A DNA stretch of 64,000 nucleotides from positions 434,001-498,000 of the forward strand of contig JAADJZ010000023.1 in the NCBI GenBank assembly GCA_011032825.1, given 5' to 3'. This document shows, piece by piece, positions 52,912 to 64,000 of this stretch. This DNA comes from Massariosphaeria phaeospora (taxonomy: Eukaryota > Ascomycota > Dothideomycetes > Pleosporales). The notes under the pieces are model-generated. The model was not told the origin of the DNA. It searched no databases and worked only from the letters and a program-made list of their open reading frames with translations. Within the stretch, counting starts at the first letter, position 1; each line of letters opens with the position of its first letter. Position numbers and translations under genes: made by a program.

Positions 52912-54756
52912 GTTGTAGAGCAAGGGAAAAAGAACTTAGGTGTGGATGATGAAGTGGTGGTGAGAAAGGAAGTGGAGTGGTGGATGTTCCGGAACAAAGG
53001 TGTAACTCGCCTCAGCCCCAAGCGCCGCGTCATCGCACGTGACCGGGTTACCTAAGCAGAGGACCGAGATACCTATTCCATGGAAAGAACTTGTATGGCC
53101 CGAACTAGAATACGGTTGTAGACTAGTAGCTAGATGTGTCTTCACATGGTATGTGCTATGTAGTGAATGGTGTTGTCGTAGGATAACTAGGAATCATCCT
53201 ACCGCCAGAAGTATAGCTACCCCTAGCTCCGCCGTGAATAATAACTTCGCGATGCGAGGTAATGGCGAGAGGAGTGTGACAGACGATGGAATAGCGCACA
53301 CGTGGTCCTAGTTCCGTGACTCCGACGAGGTATGAAGGGCTTTTGGACCGGTTCTCCTAGTACAACCCAGGTACCCTTCTAGACAGCATGCCCATCAGTC
53401 CACTACGTTGCACCGCGACTGCAGGGGGAGCTGATGCTGCGGCCTGCGGTCATGCACGAGACATGCCAGTGACTCATTTATGTCCAACGGCGGTGATAGG
53501 AAGCCTTGGCCGCCACACCCAGCCCAGACAGAGCCAGATCGGGTCCGCTGCTGTTCTACTGCGACGATCCCAGGAAGCGGGGCAGTTTGCTGTGACTCAT
53601 TCTTGCGTCCGGAGTCCGCCCTCCAACAGTGAGGCGCTGTAGATGAGCCAGTGAGGACGTACGCTGGCGGAGACCTCGTAGCAACCACTTCCATCCAAAG
53701 GGCCTGATTCGCTGTTCTCGATGAGTGTTCGGTGGCCTCGGCTGGATCCTGGGGTTCATGTGATGTGTCTTACGGGTCATCCTTGTCGATTGCATGCTGA
53801 TGGCGCTTCATCCGGTATGCGTAGGGGATGTTTTGAAGAGCTCGACGTATCACTGCCGCGTAAGAGACACAGTCTACGACGGATGACCTAGCTGTTATGT
53901 TTAGATAAACGAAAGCACTCTGACGGCTAGAGTAGGGAGAAGTAGAGCACGAAGCAAAGTGATAGGAGATAGTTATAGAACCACGCTCGGCTTGAACTGG
54001 TATGAAATGGAGGCCAGACGTGAAAGAACGACTTCAGATTTTTCACCTTTGGTTCTAAAGGAGTACACACAGTATCAGAATTAGTGAGAAAGGTTAACTC
54101 AATACCACGACGTTCCGCTGGAGGGTGCAGCTTCCATTGAGTAGACGTGTCGTGAAGCCACCAGAGAATCGCGTAACAAAAGCTATAATCCTCACTTCCT
54201 CCGTTCTGCGTGCCAGTCTCACTGTCAAATTCGAGTATCGTGCTCTTTGGTGTCGTCCGCAAATTATTATACAGCTTGCACCGTCTGCAGGTGCGGTGGG
54301 CGCGACTCGCAGCCAACGCAGCAGCGGCGCGTCGTGGTGTTCGCCGCAAGTCTGGTGTTCGCCGCGGCTTACCTAACACGCCCAGCTCGCGTGCCAGAGC
54401 GCCCGCCCGAGCCCGTGCGACTGCCAAACAAAATGGCTTTCAAAGTGCAGGAAAGCAGCAACCAAAAAGGCCCGCCAAGCCGTTGATTTGAAGGGGCAGT
54501 CGACCTTCAAGTTCCGCTGCGGCGGCCGGGAGCAGTCTAGCGCCGACCTCTGCCCATCAGATCACTGCGCGCCTGCCGCCTGCCGCCTGCCATATTTAAG
54601 CCTGCCCCGCCGGCTTTTCGCTTTGCTCTTTTCTCTTCGTTTCTTCCACGCTGCATCCATCCCCAACCAACAAACTCCCGCATCTCTACCCACACGCGCA
54701 GACGCGTCCCGAGCAGCATCTCCATCAATCCCACACCCTTCTAACACTCTACCAAA
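52912..54756. promoter_or_regulatory. Divergent region between DUF7728 gene and histone H4
   Basis: Contains both promoters. On the H4 side a TATTTAAG sequence is near 54592, followed by a pyrimidine-rich leader. No other gene is seen; short frames are not convincing. Confidence 0.45.
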
Positions 54757-55352
<596 letters not shown>

Positions 55353-58300
55353 GCGTCTCTCCTCTCTTGCGTCTCGCCTGTGTCCACGATAACCCTTCAC
55401 GGACTTCCAACGACTCTCCGTCAAGGGCGCGTCGGGACAGCGCGACAGTTTTCTTCGGATATGATTGGGCATGGGTTCGGGCTCCGGCGTTACGGACGTG
55501 CTCTCGGTGGCGACATGGATAAATGATTTGAACGGAGCACTCTGCGCTGACAGATGTCCTTTCGACACGACTACATAACAGTCAATACATATCATTCAAC
55601 AGTGCATGCTGTCTCTCGTTGTTCTATTGGTGATGTCCGCTACTGACATAGCTCCCGTCAAAGTCTTGTACGCGCGTGCCTCACTACCACCCCTAGCATC
55701 CCTCTACCTGCGATTTCCCTAACACAGTGTGCCCGGCAACCTCTCCACCGCAGCACGCATATCTACGCCCCGTCCGCCCTACCTAGCCAGTCAGCTGTGC
55801 GTATTTATCCCGGCCTCTGTTTACCAGCGCAATTGCATGGTTTCTCAGAACGACGATCATCGTGTCGTGTTGTGAGTAAGTAACTAAGCTGACCAGCGCT
55901 GAACTAAACGCAGTGTCCTCCTCTCCTGTCCTTGCACGACGTTCGGAAACGGCTGTGCTTTTTGGTGACCCTAAATGTATTTGTTACGTCTAGTATACTT
56001 GGTACGGCTACATTGATGCCCTGACTGGAAGGAAGGAGTCTGCGGAGCAAGCGGCGACAGGTTCAACCTTGGAAGGGTAATGTATACCGCTACGGAATCG
56101 CGGTCATGAATGTGAATGCAAGACGGAGTGACATGTGGATATATGTTAGAATGAGGTATTTAAGTGTTGGTAATCGAACCGAACCGTGTCCCCTCTAAAA
56201 CGACATGATCTATGAGTTAACGCTTTGTTGTGCTTTGGCATACCGTCTAGATCCTATCCCTACCTGGGAAACTGATTTGTGGGGTTAGAAATACACAGGC
56301 GGGCTCGTTGTGGTCTAGTCTGATCTGGTCCGGCCTGTACCGTCTATTCATCTTTTAGTCTAGTCTAGCCCTTCTACAAGTAGTTGCTACATCCTGCACT
56401 GACACGCTTAACGCCCTGTACATTCCCTGGCCTAATCCACTACATCCCATCGTTCGTGAAGCACACGATATGTAACTGGATATTTGAGTAGATGCTGGAG
56501 TGGCGGAACATGCTGACTGCCTTGGCTGAGCAGGGAGGGTTGGGTTCCACAGTAGGCGATAGATGGACGCTTGGGAGCAGTAGATGTGTTAAACTTTTTA
56601 CTTTAGTCTTTAGGGGATGATGGGTTGGGTTTACAGTGTTCTAGAGCCTATATTGGGGGTTTGGGAAGCTGAGTTTGACGGCCTGTGGGTAGTGGTTGGA
56701 AACATGGCGACGTTGGTGGCATTTGGAGGGGAGGTGTTTGCGGATGTTATGGAAAGAAACAATTTGATCACTTGCCTATAAACAATTGCAAGCTTTCCTT
56801 GTTTCTTGAAGCGCAGTTGTTTTGGTGTTCTCGGAATAGTTGAGTTCTCTCTCGACATATTTTGTTTCGGCCTTCAGCATCGAGGTCGACTGGGGGTGGG
56901 GTGTAATTATCCATGTACGCATGTACTCCGTGTGCAGCTTTTTCAATGTCGATATCTGTAGGGCGTTTCCGCTGCTGGAAGTAACTTGGAGTGTATCTTC
57001 TGCGCTTGAAGTAAGGTGTGCATCGTGTCTACAATCCGGCCAAACGCGAAATCATGCAGAGGAAACGCTGACCGGTTCAGAATTATCCGTACAGTACAGA
57101 TGAGTTACAATGTGATCGCCTTGTCGATACGGTGCGCCTGTTGGATGTTAGAAGCCTGGAAGTGGTACTAGCAGAAGACCTTTACTCAAGGCGCATCTTT
57201 GCCATAAGCTTTCAGGAGCCAATTCTGGTGGCAGTGGGTAAAGGGTCAGAGGCGAAGACTTGGCTTCGTGCCACATAGATGGTCATAATGGCACAGCGCC
57301 GCTACGAAACCATCGCCGTCCAACAGCTTGTCTTCGTGAATTATACGGAGGGTCGAAGTTGTTTCAAGTCCTCTTCTAGCTCTTTAGATGCCACGTTCAG
57401 TGCGCTGTGCCGTGTGCCTCATCGCCTGAGCCCACCTTCTTGATACACTCCCCTTATGCAGAAGAAGCAATCATTGTTATTGATACCGCAGCCACATATA
57501 GTAGCTAGCAAGGCGCAGAGTCAGGCATTCGAGTGTTTTTCACATCTGGTGACGTCATCATGCGTGCTACCGAGTTCGAAGCAGAAACGACGTGAGAACA
57601 GCAGGATCCAGCGGTCCGAAAGTCACCGAGATAAAGATGGTAGGAGGTTAGCTGTTGAACCCGACATGGTGGAAACGGTTGTTACAAGTACTGCTTCCCG
57701 GAGTGGCACATGGGTGGGATTAAGCGGCGAAGAGGCTCGCGGGAGAGGTACCACGCGTGGTACGTACAAGGCAGATCTGACATACGCGGAAGCCAACTGG
57801 GCAGTTTCGGTTCAAGCCTGCGAAGACCCTCAGGCGGCGAGGCTAACGCTCAGTCTGGTGTGGCCAAGTGTGCCATGCCGACGGCACGGTGAATCTGGGT
57901 GAGAGGCGGGTATGCGGGAAGCGGACCCCTCTATCCTGTGCCTCTATGGCCGTGTCGCAAACGGTTTGAGATGGATACAGAGTCGTGAGACCACGGTTGA
58001 GGTGCCGCTGCTGTGGCGGCAGTGGATATAGCGGTAGCGGTCCATGGCAGATCGGACAGGCGGGTGACAGCTGGGACAAGCGGACGACGGTGGACTGCCC
58101 GGATGCGAGGCTCGGAGGACTAGACTGCAGCAGGTCGGAGAGTGAAGGGGAGTGGTTGGCTGCGACGACGACTCGGCTGACCAGGCTGGCTTCCAGTCTC
58201 TGCAAAAAGCAGCAGGCCATGTTGATGCATCGATGGTGTGTGCAAGACGTCATAGTGTGGCCGCCCGCGACGCAGCCCACAACCCGCCTTGATCTGAAGA

Positions 58301-58531
58301 GTCAAGACCCCACCACACCCCGACGCAGCTGGCAGTCCCACCAGAGGCCAGTTCTCCTTACCAGCGGCACAGTCCCGTCCGGCCACAGTTATCCCTCACT
58401 GCTGCCCCCTTCGCTTCCTTCTGCACTCCCACCGTCCAGCCTGCCCGCACCCCGCCGTCGCCGGCTCCAGGTCCAGGTCCCGGTGCTGCTCCCCTCCCGG
58501 CTCCCTTCCGACCAGCCTCACTGCCCGCACC
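55353..58531. other. 3.2-kb intergenic region
   Basis: After histone H4 and before the DUF8035 gene. AT-mixed, with short, unconvincing frames. No tRNA or other RNA gene is recognised by eye. The last 400 bases are C-rich and should be the DUF8035 leader. Confidence 0.5.
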
Positions 58532-60299
58532 ATGTCTCGCCGCTACCCAACCGCCGAGCTCTACGAAGAGCGCCAGCGCGACTTCTACGGCCGCAACGGC
58601 AACCGCAGCGACCGCAACTACGACGAGCTCGACATCGAGCTGAACCATAGCCATGGCCCCCGCCGCAGCGCGCCCCCCGACAACTTCCTGCGCGACGACT
58701 ACAACCGACCGGCCGCTGGCCCGCTCGTGGTCCGCGAGCGACGCGAGGAAGAAACCTCGCGCGGCCCGCCGCGTCGCCGTGAAGTCGAGGAGGACACGCT
58801 GGTGATCCGCGGCGGGCGCCCTTCTGCCCCACCCCCGCCGTCAAGCGTGGGCACGAGGGCCGCTGAGCGAGACGACATCACCATCCGTCGCAGCGAAGCG
58901 GCTCCCCGGCGTCCGCGCGAGGTGGACACCGAGGAGACCGACATCCTGATCCGACACCAGCACGTCGACCCGCCCAGATCGCGCGGCGCCGAGCCTCGCG
59001 AACGGGAGTTTGAGCGCGAGGACATCTTGTTCCGCCGTGGCGACGGTGCCCCGCCTCGTCCACGGCCGCGTGAGGTGGATATCGAGCGCGAGGAGGTTCG
59101 ATTCCGAGAACGCGACGCTCCGCCACCCCGCCGGGAAGTGGAGCGGGACGACTTTGTCTACCGCCATGAAGAGCGCCGCGAAGACAGTCGTCATGGAAGA
59201 GACCGTGAGGTGGAGAAAGACTCGCTGGTAATCCGTAACCGAGAGAGGAGCCTGCCGCCTCCGCGAGCTCGTGGAGAGCTGTATGCGAGAGAGCGCGAGG
59301 AGTTCGTCGTGCGTCGTCGCGAACCGTCTCCACCGCCGCGAGAGCGTGAGGTCATCAAAGACGAGATCATTGTGCGCCGTCGCGACGCGACTCCACCGCC
59401 TCGTGAACGTGAAATCATCAAAGACGAAATTATCATTCGTCGCAGGGAAGAGCGTTCTCCAACTCCTCCACCTCCACCACCGCCACCCCCGATGCCAGAG
59501 CCGGAGATCAGGCCCCCGATTATTCAGGAGATTATCACGCATCATCGGCATATTGATCATGGTATGAGAATCTCCTGTGGCCCCAGACAAATGTATACTG
59601 ACTGTCATTTAGGCGTGGAGCGAGCGCGTTCCCCAACTCCTCCGCCACCGCCGCCATCTCCGCCTCGCGAGGAGAACATTGAAATCTCGATCCGACGCAA
59701 CCAGTATGAACCCCGACTTCAGCGTTATTGTACATTACTGATCTCTCCAACAGAAGCCGCGGCCCATCACGCCCCATCGAGGAAGAGTACACCTTTGAAG
59801 AGCGGCGATCTCGGGATACAGAAGTCAGCAGAACCCGTGGACGCTCGCTGAGTGCACCGAGACGCAGCTTCACCGCCCCTGTCGAGTCCGATTTCGACTT
59901 GGAGATTGATTACTACAGCCGCAAGCGCGAGACAGCGAAGCCCAAGCCCAAGGACATGTGGACCGAGATCACGAAAGATTTGGTGCTCAAGGAAGCGGTC
60001 GACTCCTGCGGTTATGAGTACGAGGAGACGGACTTGTTTTTCTACGTCATGGAGTACCTTCGTTATGTAAGAAACAAGCCGTTGTGCTTTGGGAGTACTT
60101 AATGCTAATTCAATCACAGGAAGACGTTCTTCGACTGGTTGAGATTTCGGACGAAATCCGCAACAAGCGCAAGTCGCGGATCCGTCAAATCGAATACGAG
60201 CGCGAGGAGATTCGTGACCGCCGACCACCTGGAGGCTATGACGAGCGCTACTATGAGCACGAGGTGTCGTTTGGCGGTAACAAACAGCGATACAGATGA
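58532..60299 (+). CDS. Arginine-rich DUF8035 protein
   Basis: Four exons: 58532-59561, 59613-59703, 59754-60066 and 60120-60299, joining to 537 residues. The first 330 are an Arg/Glu/Pro-rich repetitive region with about twelve units of 20-26 residues, each containing a VIRDDI- or EDILFRR-like core; two adjacent ones share PPPREREVIKDEIIVRRR. Poly-proline (PTPPPPPPPPP) follows. The C-terminal 130 residues form the conserved part (MWTEITKDLVLKEAVDSCGY through EDVLRLVEISDEIR), which is the DUF8035 domain. Repeats with alternating charge suggest a disordered RNA- or scaffold-binding region. Function unknown. Confidence 0.8.
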
Positions 60300-61599
60300 G
60301 CGGAGTGAGGCCTGAAACCAAGCGGTGTGCGAGTGGCGATGTGAACACTTCACGGCCATACCACACCTACCACTGGGCTCACTGAATTCCACGTCTTCAT
60401 GGTCTCTTGTCTTCAGCCAGTCTCTCGGCAGAAGGATTGAGGACGATGCCAAACGAATCACGATACGACATGATGATGGCCCGTGACGGCGGACAAGCTG
60501 CCACTTTCGACTGGTGCAGCTTTACGACTCATGATTAGCATAGGTGAAGCAGGTGAGAGTTGGGATGCGGTTTCTGCTACGGATACTTCCTTTTCCCTTT
60601 ACACAACCTCGATTTTCTGTTGGACTAGGCTTATAATCGGAACCCGCGGCTTGCACAGGTTCACGGAGTAATGGAGGTGCCACGTTCCAGTTTTTCCTCA
60701 CCCCCCGAATGTCACGTAGCTAGTTACAAGATGATATCACGGGCGAATTATGAATAGAGTCTCACCACGGCACTGCGGGGCGTCCCGAGCATGGCAGTGC
60801 ACCGTGAGAGTGATCGGGCGGGTAGGCCACAAGCGGCTAGCGCCACAGACCACACGTTCCCCGCAGCTGCGTCAACACCGCATCTCACCGACACACCATC
60901 CCCATCCACACCGCACTGATGAATGTTCCGAATGGCCCGCGGCGGCGCGACCCTTTGTCTCTGAGACACGGTCCAGTTCAGTCCCAGCACCCCGACTAAC
61001 GAAATGGAAATGGGGGATATGGCCGCCATTCCTAGCTTTCCATGGCTGGAAATTGCTCCGAAACCACGCGAGGCTGACTGCAAGGTCGGTCAAGCAGCAG
61101 CCCACACGACGTACAGTATATTGACGGCGGTCTAAATATAAACGCCACCGCCAGCGAGGGCGCCTGCGAACAAGACGATTGCATCTAGCGCCAGCGCGGT
61201 GTCTGGCGCAAGCTGGGCCTGCACGTGTGGTTGGTCCTCCCCCCTGACTTTGGGCCAGCGGCGAGGGTAAGCGCCCGGGCTGCTGATTGGGCGGCGTAGT
61301 CCTTGCTTGCTGCTCAGAACAGCAGGCTGCTGCGCATGGCTGGGCGTGTGTCTTGTCGACTGTCGAAGCGCTGAGCTGTTTCAATGTGAGGGTGGGCTTG
61401 CGCGGCGGCTGCTATGTATAAGGCGGGGCGGCATTCCGCAGCGTCCCCCGAAGCCGTGGACAGCGCTCGGTGGATTAAGGTTTATTGTCTCGTTGCCTTT
61501 CGATTCCTGTGTCGCACTGCGATCTGTCTTCCTTCTTCAGTTCTTCTTATTGCTGCCGGCCTCTGGTGAGGTCTGAATGCGCTGTGCGTCGTTCTAAGC
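60300..61599. promoter_or_regulatory. Intergenic region, upstream of the DOMON gene
   Basis: No gene is seen. TGTATAAGG at about 61415 may be the TATA box, 185 bases before the start codon. Confidence 0.4.
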
Positions 61600-63154
61600 A
61601 TGGCTATTTTCCAGCGCGTTGGTGCGCTGTTCGCGCTTTTGACCTGTATGTTCAGCACTCTCACTTCCAGCTTGTAGACAGGTGCAGCGTGAGAACTTGA
61701 CTGACAGTTAAACCCCAGTCTTCCCGTCACTTATTCAAGCACAAAACCCGGCGGCTTCAACATTCTTTCTTGAGGAGACGGAAACGCAGTTCTCGGTCAA
61801 TATCGCGAACGATACCAAGGATACCAAAGATGTCTACATCTACTTCACCTCGCCGGCGTACTCGTGGGTCGGTGTTGGATTCGGAGAGACGATGGAGGAT
61901 AGCCTGATGTTCATCCTGTACCTGAACCGGGAAGGGAACAGTACGTGTCAGAGTACAGCGCGAAAACAGGACATGGGCTGACTTTGGATTAGATGTCACA
62001 ATAAGCCCTCGAATCGCCGATGGGAACTCTGAACCTACGGTCGCCCGCGATATCAGACTGGAAACTCTGAACGGCACGGGAGTCGTCAACGACATGTTTG
62101 TAGTCAGAGCCGTATGCCGGAACTGCCGCGTCTGGCGCGGAGGTGCTATTGACATCAACAACGCTGCGCATCCTATGATATACGCCTTCGGCCACGGCAA
62201 TGCGCTGCAGTCAGACGCGCTCGATGCGCCCCTCAAGAGGCATATAAGGTACGGGAGGTTTGCCATGAACATGCTGCTCGCAACTGGAAAGGGCGAAGTT
62301 CCGTCTGCGACCAAGGCTCTGAGCGGAGTTGAGTTGAAGGGCGACATGACGAGAGACCACGATCGAGCGAACCTAGCCCACGCGGTTATCGGAAGCCTTG
62401 CACTGTTCGTCCTGTGGCCGCTAAACGTCATCTTCGCGGGATTCTTCCGAAACATCAAGATCCACGTGGGAGTCTCTATCTTGATCATGGCCTTCCTGAT
62501 CACCGCGTACGGTCTCGGCATCTCGACCTCCTCACAATTCAACCGCGTCAGTATCCCTCAATCCCCCTGACTCTCCCCCAGCTAACACCCCCACAGACCA
62601 AATCCTTCACCTCTCCCCACCAGATCTTCGCCTTCATATCCATCCTCCCAATCCTCCTGATGAGCCTCCTCCCCATCATCCGCCCCCTCGCCTCGCTAGC
62701 CGCCATAGTCCCCCGCCTCCACACCCCCCTCACAACCCTAACCTTCACCCTCCTCGTCATAACCGGCGGCCTCGGCCTCCTCCTCTCCTCCGCGCCGCGC
62801 CCCATCATCCTCGTATACGTCGCGCTCGCCCTACTCGTCTCCGTCTTCCTCCTCCTGACGCAAACCTGCATCCAGCGCCGCGGCTCTGCCCACGCCCGCG
62901 CCACCACCCGCCAGCGCCTCGGCGAAGACGACGAGCAGGACCTGGTGCTCGCCGCGTACTACGCGGGCAAGAAGTGCGAAGATGCGAGCCGCAGTGCCAG
63001 CCAGGCCAGCGAAAGCAGCGACGCGAGCGCGGCGTATACGGGCGGGCATGCGCGCAGCGCGAGTGCGAATCGCGACCTTTATGGCGGGGGGACCATGCCT
63101 GGGCCGCAGTATCTGCTGAATATGCATCCGGGGGTGCCGGTGCATCGGTGGTGA
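61600..63154 (+). CDS. DOMON/cytochrome b561-type membrane protein
   Basis: Four exons: 61600-61645, 61719-61940, 61993-62546 and 62597-63154. Frames join to 459 residues. A signal peptide covers about 1-23. The DOMON/CDH-type cytochrome domain includes VGVGFGETMEDSLMFILY, where Met is a candidate haem ligand, and a His-containing loop near HIRYGRF. Five hydrophobic helices follow (two with His-bearing segments AHAVIG and IHVGVS, as in b561), then an Ala/Ser-rich cytosolic tail. Such fungal proteins pass electrons across the plasma membrane, probably to extracellular iron or copper, or to oxidative enzymes. The tail is low-complexity and ends GVPVHRW. Confidence 0.88.
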
Positions 63155-64000
63155 GGCAGGTGGTGGTGCGACTGAAAACCCGCAGGTCTCTTGACGTGAG
63201 AAGAGGCATGGGTGGTGAAAAATAATTGTGGCTGGGCTTTACTTCGCGATTGGCATTTTCTGAGGCTTTGCCAGCCACTTACCTTACGACTACATTTTTC
63301 TTGTCTGAGCGAGCGAGCGAACGAGATACCAGGTGTTTTGGGACCTTTTTGGAGCGTGCATATTACATGGACATTGCATTTATGGGCGTATTTATACCTT
63401 ACCTTTCTTGTAAACGAATCTTACCTTTGGCGGCTTTCGATTGTTGCGTTAAGCTTTGGGATATTGTGCACTTTCCTAGGTGGAGTCGAGTGTGGGTGGG
63501 GTAGCGTTAGTTAGCGCGCACCTACCAACGTCTCTTTCATCTCATGAACTTGCACTCCTTCTTATCCACCACCCACCTACCCACCTACCCAAACACCGCC
63601 CAAAACCCTCACATTCCACCACTCGCCATCAATCTCATCCAAACCATCCAAACGAGCCAAGCAGTCCCCCCCGCCCCGCACTCTGCATAGATGCCGGAGA
63701 AAATGCCTACCCCTGGGCCCTGCGCAGGGGTGGGTATTTTCCATAGTCGATGTGCTTCGGGCGGCGGGTTAATGGTGGACGACGTGTTTCTCCGGGCGAG
63801 GGTTACGTGGGGATTGGCTAGGATGAGTGGGTGGGGAAGGGAGTGTACTGCCTACATAAGATATTGGTTTTGTCTTGCGCACTGGCTCGCTGCGTTCGAT
63901 CTGCCTTGTGGGTTGCTGTAAGAGAGGACTCGATTGTTCGCTGGAACTGTACGATATCGAGTGCATGGGATTTTCGGCGTACCGATCCTCGGACTGGGCT
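63155..64000. other. 3' flank and end of window
   Basis: No gene is seen. A C-rich CCCACCTACCCACCTACC stretch lies at about 63572-63590. Any gene here would extend beyond the window. Confidence 0.5.

Noticed and set aside
53927..54427. 166-codon minus-strand frame upstream of histone H4
   Set aside because: Mixed composition without any domain; it overlaps the histone promoter.

Overview
The window is nuclear DNA of a filamentous ascomycete. Genes are split by short introns, mostly 45-60 bases with GT..AG ends and some CTAAC/CTAAG-like branch sites. Many families are typical of Pezizomycotina: HET, RfeG-like, DUF1996, DUF6536, DUF7728, DUF8035 and acyltransferase-3. Older repeats carry C-to-T and G-to-A changes of the repeat-induced point mutation (RIP) type. 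A 1.84-kb Fot1/pogo element resembles the Tc1/mariner elements known from Dothideomycetes, so Pleosporales is a reasonable guess, but it is inference. All start codons and splice sites were placed by eye from reading frame, GT/AG ends and family resemblance.

Layout. 0-9 kb: accessory-looking genes (HET, MARVEL-like membrane protein, glutathione transferase, kinase-like protein, F-box gene with one in-frame stop). 10-12.3 kb: secreted GH18 chitinase with a nested chitin-binding module. 12.6-18.4 kb: CCDC47-type ER protein and a large, probably mitochondrial PPR-like protein, divergently arranged. 18.4-25 kb: the unusual part. A roughly 2-kb degenerate array with a period near 50 bases and regularly spaced TATA boxes is closed by a RIP-mutated copy of the preceding gene's 3' end. 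Then come a Tse2-like ADP-ribosyltransferase gene split by a 146-base inverted-repeat element, a dead Fot1/pogo transposon, and a second Tse2-like gene. 25.5-29 kb: secreted DUF1996 protein and acyltransferase 3.

30.7-46.1 kb: basic F-box-like protein, DNA polymerase eta, a small membrane-type protein, a DUF6536 membrane protein, a coiled-coil gene whose 3' end carries two in-frame stops, a proline iminopeptidase-like hydrolase, and an RfeG-type regulator behind 3.6 kb of gene-poor DNA. 46-64 kb: minisatellite, coiled-coil tail-anchored protein, DUF7728 protein, histone H4, arginine-rich DUF8035 protein and a DOMON/cytochrome b561 protein.

No operons or shared pathway are evident. The housekeeping genes (H4, polymerase eta, CCDC47) are intact. 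Damage is concentrated in accessory genes and around 18-25 kb, which reads as a small repeat-prone, fast-changing island inside an otherwise ordinary chromosome arm.
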